DNA of 64,000 nt from Pomphorhynchus laevis. Lineage: Eukaryota > Acanthocephala > Palaeacanthocephala > Echinorhynchida > Pomphorhynchidae. Below the pieces are notes generated by a model. That model ran no database searches, was not told the origin of the DNA, and saw nothing but the letters and a program-made list of their open reading frames with translations. Where the stretch lies: NCBI GenBank assembly GCA_012934845.2, contig WNNJ02003012.1:1-64000 (forward strand), read 5' to 3'. Position 1 is the first letter of the stretch. Each line of letters begins with the position of its first letter. Below, piece by piece: positions 35,470 to 46,400 of this stretch. The position numbers and the translations under genes are program-made.

Positions 35470-35879
35470 CAAATTCATGCAAAAAGTGTGAACGCCCTAG
35501 ATGCAAGTGTTGCGCACAAATTGTAGAAACAAATCGCTTTACAAGTAATGTAACAGGTTTGAGTTATAGAATTAAGCACCCTGTTACATGCAGTACAAAG
35601 AATGTCGTATATCTAGGATGTTGTTCACTATGCTCGGCACAATACATTGGTGAGTCTAGACGCTCCCTGAGTGAGAGACTGAACAATCGTAGATCAGACA
35701 TATTGAGGGGTAAAAAGACCCAAGATTATATAGTGGAACATTGCATCGATACTCATAACATCACAGAAGATTGTTTCAATTACACTATCATCAATTACAC
35801 TATTAAACGTATTCACATGATGGATCCCAGTCATCAGTTACATTCAGAACCTACATTATATAATCTCATGATCCCATAA
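35470..35879 (+). CDS. PLE GIY-YIG endonuclease part
   Basis: In one frame: CKKCERPRCKCCAQIVETNR, then SYRIKHPVTCSTKNVVYLGC, CSLCSAQYIGESRRSLSERL and NNRRSDILRGKKTQDYIVEH. This shows the cysteine cluster that precedes the nuclease in PLEs, a VVYL...QYIGESRRSLSERL version of the GIY-YIG core with its arginine, and the usual H-rich tail. The last codons (IKRIHMMDPSHQLHSEP) are the repeated terminal segment also seen at 33299. It is in a different frame from the RT. Confidence 0.75.
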
Positions 35880-35969
35880 GAAACAATATATATAATTATA
35901 TATACATATATATAATCGTAGATATTGCCAAAAACCGGAATTCGATTACATGCAGAGCAGACTTCCTTA

Positions 35970-36044
35970 TCACTCCTAGACGAGCTGATGGTAGCCGGCA
36001 GCACTCATCAGTAGGGTGAATTACCATCAGTCGTTTCGGCTGCC
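35970..36044 (-). ncRNA. permuted hammerhead-like RNA, copy C (best kept)
   Basis: Minus strand in order: GGCAGC, CGAAAC, GACTGATGGTA, att, CACCCTA, CTGATGAG, TGCTGCC, ggc, TACCATCAG, CTC, GTC, TAGGAGTGA. The core words CTGATGAG, CGAAAC and GTC are all intact. Helix II is GGCAGC/GCTGCC. Helix III is ACGA-CTGATGGTA with TACCATCAG-c-TCGT. Helix I is TCACCCTA/TAGGAGTGA with one bulged A. Compared with copies B and E, several base pairs change on both sides. Strand order differs from an ordinary hammerhead. Confidence 0.6.
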
Positions 36045-36158
36045 TTGTGATATATTTAAAAGGCATCTCCGAGAATTTGCTAACGTAGTAGCATGGGCAT
36101 AGCCTCTTTAAACTAACAACGTGCATTCTGGATCATTCTAATTTTATTCGGCAGGAAT

Positions 36159-36406
36159 TTTAATTGCTGTCGTTGCATGATCACCCTACTGATGAGTGCT
36201 GCCGGCTACCATCAGCTCGTCTAGGAGTGATAAGGAAGTCTGCTCTGCATGTAATCGAACTCCGGTTTTTGGCAAAATCTACGATTATGAAACTGAAGCT
36301 TTTTAGCGCCCGGAGCACAGTTTTACACAGTCTACGATTTTCATTATAAATACGTATCCGATAAAGGGATCCTGTGAGAATGCAAGCAACGACAGCAATT
36401 AAAAGA
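36159..36406. repeat. inverted partial copy of the permuted hammerhead unit, bounded by 19-bp inverted repeats
   Basis: ttttaattgctgtcgttgc (36159-36177) and its reverse complement (36388-36406) bracket a plus-strand copy of the unit. This copy starts at the TCACCCTA strand (36181), has CTGATGAG at 36189, TGCTGCC, CATCAGCTCGTC and TAGGAGTGA, and continues to about 36290. It is head-to-head with copy C on the other strand but lacks the GAAAC block. Confidence 0.6.
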
Positions 36407-36419
36407 GACTAATCCATCA

Positions 36420-38590
36420 GACTAATCCATCACAATGCAGAGTACTCGTGAGCCTTTTTCACTGAATATCCTTCAGTGGAATTCAGGAGGTGCTTCTGCC
36501 CTTAAACTTTTATCTGATAGATATGCAGATGTTATAGTCCTTCAGGAGACGCGGTCTATCCGTCTCCCCCAGGACATTACTCGATTTATCCCAAACCATA
36601 TCAGTTCCCACTATACTCCGTACATGACCCTACCTCACTCCTCTTCTTCTCAAGGACTATTGATTTTAGTTAAGTGCTCCTTAAGGTCCTCCATCCTATT
36701 TAACTACTCGTGTCCGGCCATGTCTTGTTTGGTAGTTTCACTCTGCAAGAACGGTAAACGTCTCAGTCATGCTAATGTCTAATAGTCCCGGGGAGATTCA
36801 TAAGAACCGTGACCTCTTGGATGGTATTATCGATAGCGGCTACGACATGATACTTGGAGACTTCAACGACAGTACTGGTCGTTGGATCAACGCAGTACTT
36901 CGCAGAGCTAGGAACGGTTATCTTATTCATAAACCACCCTCCGCAACCTTTCATTCCACATCAACAAATTCAATCCTTGACATTCTACTGCTTCACTCGA
37001 GGTGGCTGCTTAAAACCCTCTGTACGGAGCAGTCGCGCCAACAATTGTCCACCTCTCATGACCTAATTCGTTGGAGAATTGAGGAGGATACGTTGCTGAG
37101 AAGGAGGTTTCACTTTGATACGATCCGAGTGACCTTCTTTCAGGCGGCTATCCAACTCTTTCACCAAATAGGAAATGAGAATCTTACCGAATTTAATACC
37201 TACCTCTTTTCGCAAGCTACCGCGATTTTATCGACTACCTGAAACATCGCATATACAACCCCACTCCGACGAAACTCAACGTCCTAGCGAAACTGCTTAA
37301 CCTCTCTAACCTCTCTGTTTCCGCCAGACAGACACTCTCGAATGAATACTAGAGCACTAGATATAGGTTCGAGCTGAGTAGGGATAGGACGAGTATCGCT
37401 CGTCTTAATCCTTCTCAGTCTTCCTGTTGGAAGATTTTCAAGAAGGAGAAGTTTGTTCGCTGGAAGGATAGAGCATTGGGTTGGATAGGGAATGAAGGCC
37501 TTGATAAAGTTTGGGAGGAGTCACTAGCCCTACACAACTATGGAGCCACTCAATCACCTCAATCAATCACGCCCTGGTGTAACTTTAGGTGTATGGATCT
37601 ATCTGTTACGGATATCCTTAACTCCTGGGGTCCTTTACCGGGCACCTCTAAATCCGTCGCTCCACTTTCTTCTCGGGTCTGTCAGCTTTTGACAGCTGAT
37701 CAGAGAATAGAGGTGACCGTCACAATGCTTTTAGCATCCCCATCCGATGTGACAGGCATAAATATTAGTAAGCGAGTTTTTATACCTAAGAAAAATCCTG
37801 TCTCGTGCCCTAAAGATCTGCGACACATTTCGATTCAAAATGCCATCGTGTCGATTTACGAAAAAGCGCTTGCGCGTAAAATCCGCGACTATCTGAGTAG
37901 GCGTAATTTGATCCCTCCAGGTTTTCATGGGTTCGTAAAGGTCGCTCGGTCCATTCATCAGTAGGTGAAGTAGAACAGTTTTGTCGGGAGAATATCCATC
38001 GTTTAGCTGTGGCTGTTTTCCTTGACTTTACTGCATTTGACCGCATCTTCATTTCCTTTATGATCTCTCCTCTCAGGTCCCTCGGGTTGCCTGCGAGAAT
38101 TGTGAACAGGGTGGAGATATTACTGTATACCAAGCGGTTCTACTATGAAGACGAACCTGATGCGCGTCAGTTCTACCCTATTACGGGTGTGCCTCAAGGA
38201 TCCCCACTTTCTTCTATCCTATATCTTGCTGCCTTCATTGTACTATTTAAGAATTTTAAACGTGATCAACATCTAGTGGTATACGCTGATGATACCACGG
38301 TCCTGTTCTCTGGACGCAGGTGCAAAGATGTCGCCTCGGACATCAGCCGTTTCTTTTTAAGATAAAAAGACCAGCTCCCCAAATACAATCTTATTTTAAA
38401 CTCCGCTAAATCACAGGCTGTTGTCTCTCATGGCACCCCTGCAACTAAGAAAAAAACTTAGGAGATTAGCACTCTCTGCGCTCTCCTCCATATTTGCCTA
38501 TGAACCACTTGCCACCTTCACAAGTCGAGTAAAATACCTGGGGTTCACTGTTACGATGAACTGGTCGGCGAAAGCTGACCAGTTCGGTGA
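36420..38590 (+). mobile_element. LINE copy 1 (APE-type, I/Jockey-like group), 3'-truncated
   Basis: ORF2 starts at 36435 with FSLNILQWNSGGAS and ADVIVLQETRSIRLPQDITR, the start of an AP endonuclease domain, then MILGDFNDSTGRWINAVLRR. RT parts follow in several frames: ISIQNAIVSIYEKALARKIR, FLDFTAFDRIF, GVPQGSPLSSILYLAA and LVVYADDTTVLFSG, ending at SRVKYLGFTVTMNWSAKAD. At least five frame breaks are visible (near 36780, 37240-37476, 37960-38009, 38365 and 38420). The copy stops at about 38590 where the LTR fossil begins. Confidence 0.8.
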
Positions 38591-41500
38591 TTGCGCTTCA
38601 CCATTCCATTGCCCTGTGGCCTTAATGCAGCTCGAAAGCGTAAATATATTCCGCATCGACAACATAACTGTCTAAACATATTTCCTCGAAATACAACCGC
38701 ATTATCCACCAATACTTCGTCTGGTAATCCGTGCTCTAGTATCAACTCTAGAAATTTTCTCGATACACAATCAGCGCTCTTTCTATCCAGCGCTTTCCAA
38801 ACGGTAAATCTTCATGGTCCACTATCCACGATACTCAAATAGGGACGTCCTTCATAATGAACTATATCAACGGCCAGTCGTTTCTATATGCCACTCACTT
38901 GACACGATCCGTGATAATATTTTATCGGCGACGGATCTATAGTCTGGCATCGTTCGCATCGCTTTATAATATCCTTGATTTCCTTTCTGTCAGTATTACG
39001 ATTTACCTTCTTAGCGAGCGCAAAAGACCTTTCGATTCCAAAGTGGTGCATATCATGTAATTGTGTAGAATTATAACCAGAATCTACATGAGTTAAAACT
39101 GCAGCAGATGTTCCTTCACATATACGATTTTTTTTCCGTTTATTCGTGTTAGCAAATCGGCCTTATTCAAATTTGTAGGCACGTATTCCCATTCAATGTT
39201 CAGTTTTGCCTCTTCAATTAACGATTGTAATATCGACAAACGCCTCCGCACGAGCATTTCAGCAGCGCCTTTAGTTTTTATTCCATGTCGTTTACTACTA
39301 GTAAGAAATAACCAATTTAATACAGTCCGCGAGTCAGTCATTACCTTTATTTTCGTAAAATCCCACTTCAATGCAAGGTTGATTTCTCGAATAGCGGCTT
39401 CCAGCTCCACGACATTTATATGAAGCGAGTCGCTGGATTTTCGTAGCCATGCAGCATCTTCGACTATTGATCCCGATCTCTCTAAGCACACGGCCATTGC
39501 AATGCTACTCGCGTCACACCAAACAGTGAGGCGATCATTACAGCTTACTTTCCATTGACCTTAAACTGGGTCCGATAACCGTAATCGCTTCAACATTCTT
39601 ATCAAAAACAGGGTAGCATCTTTTCCGATAGAATCATTCCAATCATGGCAAATTGCAAGACGTTTAACATAACTAGCGCTTATGCGCAGCCAAGATGCAA
39701 TAGGGTAATGACCTATTAGCTTGCCACATAACGAAAAGAGATCTCTCCTCGTCATTCTCTGAATTTTCTGAGCGTATATATCAACAAGGTTTCCACGGTT
39801 AAACATAAATTTTCCTTCGATATTTCTTGTGATCATCATACCCAATACCCTATTGTCTCCGAGTTCCATCGGTTCTTTCGTAGATAAGCCGAATTGACTA
39901 AGATGGCATCTCACAACATCCGCAGATACCACATTTTCATCCACAAGTATATTATCGTAGTACGAATCAGTCCCTTCACGATCAAAGCATGTTGTTCCAG
40001 AACAAAACCAAGTATCGTTTTCATAACTTTAGGTCCAATCGACATTCCAAATCCTAATCGTGTTAAACAATATGTAATTCCCTCATATTTAACAAGTTGA
40101 TACTTCCAGTAGTCGGGTGGATCCAAATTTGAAGATACGCATGCTTCAAATCAATGGAATCAACCCGTCGACTCTGCTGCAGCTCCATTTGCACAGAATT
40201 CCTTGACCTATCCAATGTTGCATTTCTTTTCGAAAGTTGTCAGCAATGTCAGATTTAGCAACACTCGAGTACTGAGCCAACATGTTTCGTAAATAGGGTT
40301 TGACATCAAGCCATTTCCAACGCACAGTCCATCTAACATCCTCAAAAGTTGCTTCAAAATCCTCGTCCTTAATTACCACAGGATCACTCACTTTTATTAT
40401 ACCTGTTTCGTATGATTTATCTTGAGCTTTTCCCTCGTTCATGACTCCTTTCTCGTTAGTTTTGTTTTGATTTTGCAAGGATACGCAACCATCCAGTTTA
40501 CTAGATAAGAATGTTATACTGGATGACGAAATAGTTACACCACCGACGCGCCGAATAACATCCATTCCCAGTATGAAATCAATATCACCCACCAATTTGT
40601 TTGTAACAATGGCTGAAACAACCATAATCTGACCTTTACTACAATCTGGCAACTCGACACGTAGTTGAGCAGTTCCAATACATAATTTTGATTAACCGCA
40701 GAAGTCATAGACGTTTGTTGGTGATCTTTGACAAGAAGCCAGGGATAATCGAATCATTGAACGATTGCAACCACTATCAACCAATGCCTTTCGCTTGTAG
40801 CCATCAATTGTCACGAAGATAACGGGTAACTCACCTGAAATTATTGTGTTGATGAAGCTGGATCCAGTATACCAAGTTCGCCTTCCTAGTTTCCCTGACG
40901 TTGGTTGTTACAGTATCTTGAAATGTGGCCAAGTTTCCCACATGTCCAACACCGAAGTACCGTTTTGCGCCAAAAATTATTGGTCCTGCTCCTTCAGAAT
41001 TGAGCGACGTTTAAATCGTCTTTCATAAGATACACGATATTATTATTTTCTGCTGCGATTAATGATCTAGCTCGATTTGCCAAATTCTCAACGGATACCA
41101 ATTCGACGTCGACTACAGAACGTAATTCTTTACTTATCATAACTGGAAATGAAGTCACAAACGCGCGCTTTAGTAAATTCTCGTTATCAATTGACGCGGC
41201 TTTAGCTAGGCGTCGCAAATCTGCCAGAAAAATATCGATTGGCTCGTCTAACCATTTTCTTGCAATAAATCGCTCATACGCAGTGAAAGGATCTATACCA
41301 AATACAAGGCGCAGCCGCTTTTTGATTTCCTTTGGTTTCCCTCTTTCAACATTGCCCATCTCCATATATACATTAAGTGCACTGCATTGGAGCAGCATAG
41401 GCAATATAGTTGCTTCTTCATTACTCAACTGCTGGAGTTTAATTACAAGATCAAACTTGGTTATCCATTCCTCGATGTCTGCTGTTCCGTCGTATACTGG

Positions 41501-41830
41501 AACAACATCAGTCAATTTTAATTTGCTCATAATGTTTTGATGCCCGGTTAGCTTGTAACTTTAAATGTGAACACTAAAATAGGAGAAGCAGAAAAAGCTG
41601 TCTTTTTGTTATCAAGACAATTGCCACAACACTAAAATCTATCGTTTTTTCCCAAAAATGCACAGCAAGTTTACTAGCATTACAATGCTAGTACAAAACA
41701 GTAATGTTACATCAATAGTGCGAGTTAGTTCGGCACTTTGAACAACGGTCATGTCAATTGATAGTTCAGAAAATCGACTATTCAATGCTAGCAAGCATCG
41801 GAAGTACGAGATCAAACAACCGTTCCGCAA
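38590..41830 (-). mobile_element. LTR retrotransposon fossil with gag and pol remnants
   Basis: On the minus strand from 41530 downward, recognisable parts occur in the expected order: gag-like (about 41530-40994), aspartic protease-like with a DFILGMDVIRR segment (about 40650-40450), RT and connection (about 40130-39560), RNase H-like (about 39500-39090) and an integrase-like piece (about 38745-38551). It lies between two copies of the LINE family, apparently nested in or beside LINE sequence. No clear LTR pair was found. It is broken, with several breaks, and looks moderately old. The family is gypsy-like, but the clade is unresolved. Confidence 0.7.
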
Positions 41831-44275
41831 CTGGAAATGGCGACCTTTCCGCCCCTAGATCCGTCTAGGTTAATGGAATCCCACCCAGCTAATCTAACAC
41901 AGTGCAGAGTACTCGAGAGCCTTTTTCACCGAATATTCTTCAGTGGAATTAAGAAGGGGCTTCTGCCCTTAGACTTCTATTTGGTAGAGATGCAGAGGTC
42001 ATAGTCCTTCAAGAGACGCGGTCTATCTGTCTCCCCCATATATTACTCGATTTATTCCAAAGCACATCTATTCCCACTATACTCCGTGCATAACCCCACC
42101 TCACTCATCTTCATCTCAAGATCTTGTAACCCTAGTTAAATACTCCTTAAGATCATTCCTCTTGCTAAACTTCCCTTGTTCAGCCCTGTCTTGGTTATTT
42201 ATATCAATCTGTAAGAACGGTAAACGCATCAGTCTAGCCAATGTCTACATCCAGCCAGGTGAGATTCACAAGAACCGAGATCCCCTTGATAGGATTATAG
42301 ATATCGGTTATGACATGATACTTGGTGACTTCAAAAACAGGACTGGTCGTTGGATTAATGCAGCACTCCGCAGAGCCAGGAACGGTTATCTTATTCATAA
42401 ACAACTGTCCACCACCTTTCATTGCACATTAACAAATATACTCCTCGACTTATTACTGCTCCACGAGAGGTGGTTGTTTAAACCTCAATGTACGGAGCAG
42501 TCGCCACAACATCTGTCCACCTCTCATGACTTGATACTTTGTCAGATAGAAAAGGATACGCTGTTTCGAAGGAGATTCCATTTTGATCCTATCAAAGTGG
42601 CTTCCTTTCAAGCAGCTATCCAACGCTTCTCCCGAATTGGTAATAAGAGTCTAACCGAATTTAATTCGTACCTATCTTCGCAAGCTACCGCGATGCATTC
42701 GACTACCTTTGAAGGTCGTATTTACAGTTCAACTCCGACATGGTACTTGGTGACTTCAACAACAGGACTGGTCGTTGGATTAATGCAGCACTCCGCAGAG
42801 CCAGGAACGACTATCTTATTCATAAACCACCGTCCCCTACCTTTCATTGTACATCAACGAACTCTCTTCTCGACATCCTACTGCTTAATAAGAGGTGGTG
42901 GTTGAAACCCCTATGCACGGGGCACTCACGCAACATCTGACCACCTCTCATGGCCTAATTCGTTAGCGGATTGAAGAGGATACGTTACATGGGAGAAGAT
43001 TCCACTTTGACCCCATCAAAGTGGCTTTATTTCAAGCAGCTATCAACATGGGCCGCAGCTCCAAAGAGCTGCGGCCCATTTTGATACAAAACTCCCTCAC
43101 CTTCATTGACGAAAAAGCGCTTGCGCGTAACATTCGCGATCATTTAAGTAGGCGTAATTTAATCCCACCAGGTTTTCATTGGTTTGTTAAATGTCGCTCG
43201 GTCCATTCAGCAATTAGTGAGGTGCATAAGTTCTATCGGGATAATAGCCATCATCTCGTCGTGGCTGTTTTCCTTGACTTTTCTGTTGCATTTGACCGTG
43301 TATCCATACCCTTCATGATATCCTCTCTCAGGTCTCTCCGGTTGCCTGCGAGAATTGTTAACAGGGTGGAGATTTTGTTGTACACCAAGCGATTCTTCTA
43401 TAAAGACGACCCTGATGCGTATCAGTTCTACCCTATTAAGGGTGTGCCTCAAGGATCCCCACTTTATCCAATCTTGTATCTCACTGCCTCCATTGTTCTC
43501 AATAGAAAATTTAAACGCAATCTACATCTGGTGGTATACGCTGATGATACAACAGCCCGGTTTCCGGACGCAGGTGCAAATATGTAGTCTCGACATCGTC
43601 CGTTTCTTTTTAAGATTAAAATATCAGCTCCCCGCTTCCAATTTTATTCTAAACTCCAGCGAATCGATGGTTGTTGTCTTTCATGGCACCCCTGCGACCA
43701 AAAAGAAACTTAAGAGATTATCACTCTCTGCACTCTCCTCTATTTTGCAACCTCATTTACTCCCTATCTTCTCGAGTCGAGTAAAATACCTGGGGTTCAA
43801 CGTTACAGTGAATTGGTCGGCGGAATCCAACCTGGATAGACTTAAACGTATTCTGAAGAGAGCTACGTTGGCCCTGAATCGGGCTCAACATATGTCATTA
43901 AATGGGGGAAAACCCAAGTGCGCCTCTGGAGGTACTTGGGCTATCTCGAGATTAGCCTTCTTTTCTAGAGGACGTCCCCAGAGCAAAGGCTAAGGTTTCT
44001 CAAGCTCCTTGTCTCTCATTTACCCATCATAGTTCGCCTTGATTGGATTCTTCGGGGGGGGGGTGAAAGACCCCGGGTGGTTCATTCGAAAAGCGGCGTG
44101 TTGGATTGGTTGGAGGCTCAGATCCCACTAGACCTGAGGCCGTGAGTTTTGGCGAAACTAACAACGACATTTTTTGTGGTCGCTGATTTGACTTGTTATA
44201 GTGGTTTTTCTTTTACATGTTAACCCCTGAATCTTGTATTATTTATTTTAAAAGAAACTTTATTATTATTTTCAA
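41831..44275 (+). mobile_element. LINE copy 2, rearranged, with 3' end
   Basis: It begins in the tail of ORF1 (ctagatccgtctaggtt, like the ORF1 end of the 54-kb copy). It then carries ORF2 endonuclease sequence (NRDPLDRIIDIGYDMILGDF). Part of this domain is repeated: tacttggtgacttcaa...gcagcactccgcag occurs near 42320 and again near 42740. A deletion then joins the end of the endonuclease to ELRPILIQNSL at a hairpin (43048-43079). RT parts VFLDFSVAFDRVS, GVPQGSPLYPILYL and LVVYADDTTARF follow, then the C-terminal region and 3' UTR to the ttattattattttcaaatg tail. It has multiple frame breaks. Confidence 0.8.
43048..43079. repeat. perfect palindrome at a LINE deletion junction
   Basis: atgggccgcagctc, caaa, gagctgcggcccat. 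The right arm is normal LINE sequence (gagctgcggcccatt encodes ELRPI). The left arm is extra and is its exact mirror, placed at the point where several hundred bp of ORF2 are missing. Confidence 0.85.
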
Positions 44276-44569
44276 ATGCATAATTTTTTATAAATTAGAA
44301 ATTCAAACGAATAGATATATTGTTATCTATAAATAATATTTATTAATAAATAGATTGCTTCTTTAAAAATGCAATGCAATAAAATTAAAAAGTAAATTAA
44401 TTCTAAATTGATTAAAAACAAAACGTTTCTTTGTTAAAATTAAATTATATTCGGATATGATTTAAAATTGACCTAAGTATTACAAAATGCTTGATGTTAC
44501 CGGTATTTGATGTAGAATAAAAGAGAATACTTTTTAGTAAAGAAATTTTCAGTAGAAAGTTGCTAAGCT
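44276..44569 (+). repeat. copy of METTL13 intron sequence attached to the LINE 3' end
   Basis: 44276-44569 matches 9812-10109 of the METTL13 intron almost base for base (for example tcaaacgaatagatatattg and ggatatgatttaaaattgac). Identity ends abruptly after ttgctaagc in both. With the LINE part it makes an 890-bp duplication. Confidence 0.85.
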
Positions 44570-44795
44570 AAACTTCCTCTGTGGCTTTTGTTGTGCTGCC
44601 CACGTGGGTAAGCTTATGAAGCATGACCACTCAAACGGTGGTCACAACTCAAACAGAGTTGTGCTCAATAAATGAACTTAATGATGTCTCTCAGTCTACT
44701 CAGACTGCTGTTATACATGGACCATCAACAAACAACAAAATATCTTCTAAGCTATCGTCGTCATCTGCTTGCTTACTAACTCCTTCGCCACCTTT
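44570..44795 (+). other. unrecognised segment rich in T/S/Q codons
   Basis: A frame from 44623 reads MTTQTVVTTQTELCSINELN, then STQTAVIHGPSTNN, before running into LINE ORF2 sequence in the wrong frame. It has no recognised domain. It may be part of a LINE ORF1 N-terminal region or another element's gag-like region. Confidence 0.35.
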
Positions 44796-45985
44796 CGACT
44801 ACCTTCAAAGGTCGTATTTACAGTCCAAACCCGACAAAACTCAAGACCTTAGCATACATGCTCCGTCTTCCCAACCTGTCTACTTCTGCCAGACAAGCTC
44901 TCTCGAATGAATATTAGAGCTCCAGATATAGGTTCCAACTGGGTAAGGATAGGGCAAGCATTGCATCCATTAAACCGGCCCAGTCCTCTTTCTGGAAGAT
45001 ATCTAAGAAGGAAAAGTTTGTCTGTTGAAAGGATAGAGCCTTGGGTTAGATTGGTAAAGTAGGTCTTTATAATGTTCTAAAGGAGTCACTACCCCTACAT
45101 AATTATGGAGCCACTCAATCACCTCAGCCAATACCGCCTTGGGGAGACTATAGGAGTAGAGATCGACCTGTCACAGATATTCTTAGTTCCTGGGGGCCTC
45201 TTTCGGGCACCTCCAAATCCGTAGCTCCACTTGCTTCTCGGGTTTGTCAGCTTTTGACAGCCAAACAAAGAAGAAAAGTGGCCGTCACAATGCTACTAGC
45301 CACCCCTTCCGATGTGACCAGCATCAACATTACTAGACGTGTGTTTATTCCTAAGAAAAATCCGGTATCTGGTCCCTTAAGACCTGCGGGCAATTTCGAT
45401 TCGAAATTCCCTCGTGTCAATTTACGAGAAAAAGCTTGCGCGTAAAATTCGCGATCATTTAAGTAGGAGAAATTTAATCCCACCAGGTTTCCATGGGTTC
45501 ATCAAAGGTCGCTCGATCTATTCAACTGCATCAGTTATGTCAGGAGAATAGTCATCAACTTGCTGTGGCTTTTTTTCTTGACTTTTCTGCTGCATTTGAC
45601 CGCATCTCCGTTCCCTTTGTTATCTCTTCCCTCAGGTCCCTTAAGTTGCCTGCGAGAATTGTTAACAGGTCGGAAATATTGTTTTATACCAAGCAATTCT
45701 TCTATGAAGACGACCTTGATGCACGTTAGTTCTACCCTATTACGGGTGTGCCTCAAAGATCCCCACTTTCTCTAAGAAGGAACATTTTATTTGATATTTC
45801 GCTATCCTCTCTGTTAGCATATTTCTGAAGATGCTACCAGAGGTTATCGAAATATCAATAAAAAATTTCTTCCTTTCTTTAATCCCTTGGGTTGCCTGCG
45901 AGAATTGTTAACAGGGTGGAGATACTGCTGTACACTTAGCGATTTTTTTATGAAGACGACCCTGGTGCGCATCAGTTCTACCCTA
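44796..45985 (+). mobile_element. LINE copy 4, fragmentary, interrupted near 45776-45880
   Basis: Linker and RT segments of the same family: SSRYRFQLGKDRASIASIKP-like, LHNYGATQSPQPIPPWGDYR, SRVCQLLTAKQRRKVAVTML, FFLDFSAAFDRIS and LKLPARIVNR, with many breaks. At about 45776 it is interrupted by a 105-bp block with the mini hammerhead-like motif. LINE sequence then resumes at 45881 with a second copy of the LPARIVNRVEI to DDPGAHQFYP part, so this is an insertion with repetition or two adjacent fragments. Confidence 0.7.
45791..45858. ncRNA. head-to-head mini hammerhead-like motifs
   Basis: Plus strand: CTGAAGA (45825-45831), TGCTACC, agag, GGTTATC, GAAATATC, then aataaa. This resembles a hammerhead with stem II present and stem III lost (CUGANGA...GAAA...). 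The mirror image ttgatatttcgctatcctct...gttagcat (45791-45820) is the same motif on the other strand. Related single copies lie at 49134-49165 and near 18375-18405. Confidence 0.4.
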
Positions 45986-45989
45986 TAAT

Positions 45990-46400
45990 CAACTATTTAA
46001 AAGTGACATTTTCTAATAATTGGTCATTTCAAATCACATAGACCCCTGAAAGATTTTCGTCCTGGGAAAATTGGCGTTCAATACTCACATTCTTAAAATC
46101 ATGGATGACAAGTGATCTCTTTCAGAACTATCTAAAGGAGATCAATCAAAAGATGCTTTGATGATGACCAATTTTGCTAGTTGAAAATTTGGATTACAAA
46201 AACCACCTGCTATGTTTGCAATTTGTAAATTCTATTGAAGAATTCTACTGGAAAAATTGAATACTGCTCAAAAGAATTAATTAGTAAAACATACTAAAGT
46301 ATGAAATAGCGAAATATCAATAAAAAATTTATTCCTTTGATCTAGCTCCAATAATTCTTTATCAATAATGGATCATTATCAACTATTTAAAATACTGATC
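45990..46400 (+). mobile_element. non-coding fragment repeated at 49250-49450
   Basis: Stretches such as gatgatgacca/taat, ttacaaaaac, tatgtttgcaatttgtaaat and gaaaattgaatac-gctcaaaaga occur here (46150-46290) and again at 49290-49410, in part also at 49985-50060. Each is near a cgaaatatcaataaaaaatt block (46313 and 49150). Probably terminal sequence of one PLE or LTR family. Confidence 0.45.

Larger units (their letters stand above)
33299..35880 (+). mobile_element. Penelope-like element with RT and GIY-YIG
   Basis: The RT frame (33314-35110) is open, and the linker and GIY-YIG parts follow in other frames to 35879, so there are about two breaks. A 57-bp segment (attaaacgtattcacatgat...) occurs both at 33299-33355 and at the 3' end, 35802-35858. 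Head-to-tail partial copies are typical of PLEs and would explain this: the first copy is the tail of an upstream unit. The 351-bp ribozyme repeats lie just upstream and a permuted hammerhead-like copy lies just downstream (35970-36044, minus). Confidence 0.85.

Noticed and set aside
36170-36290. The plus-strand copy near 36.2 kb as a full hammerhead
   Set aside because: It lacks the GGCAGC-CGAAAC-strand III block, so it cannot form the core alone.
44623-44910. 95-codon frame as a host gene
   Set aside because: Its second half is LINE ORF2 DNA read in the wrong frame.
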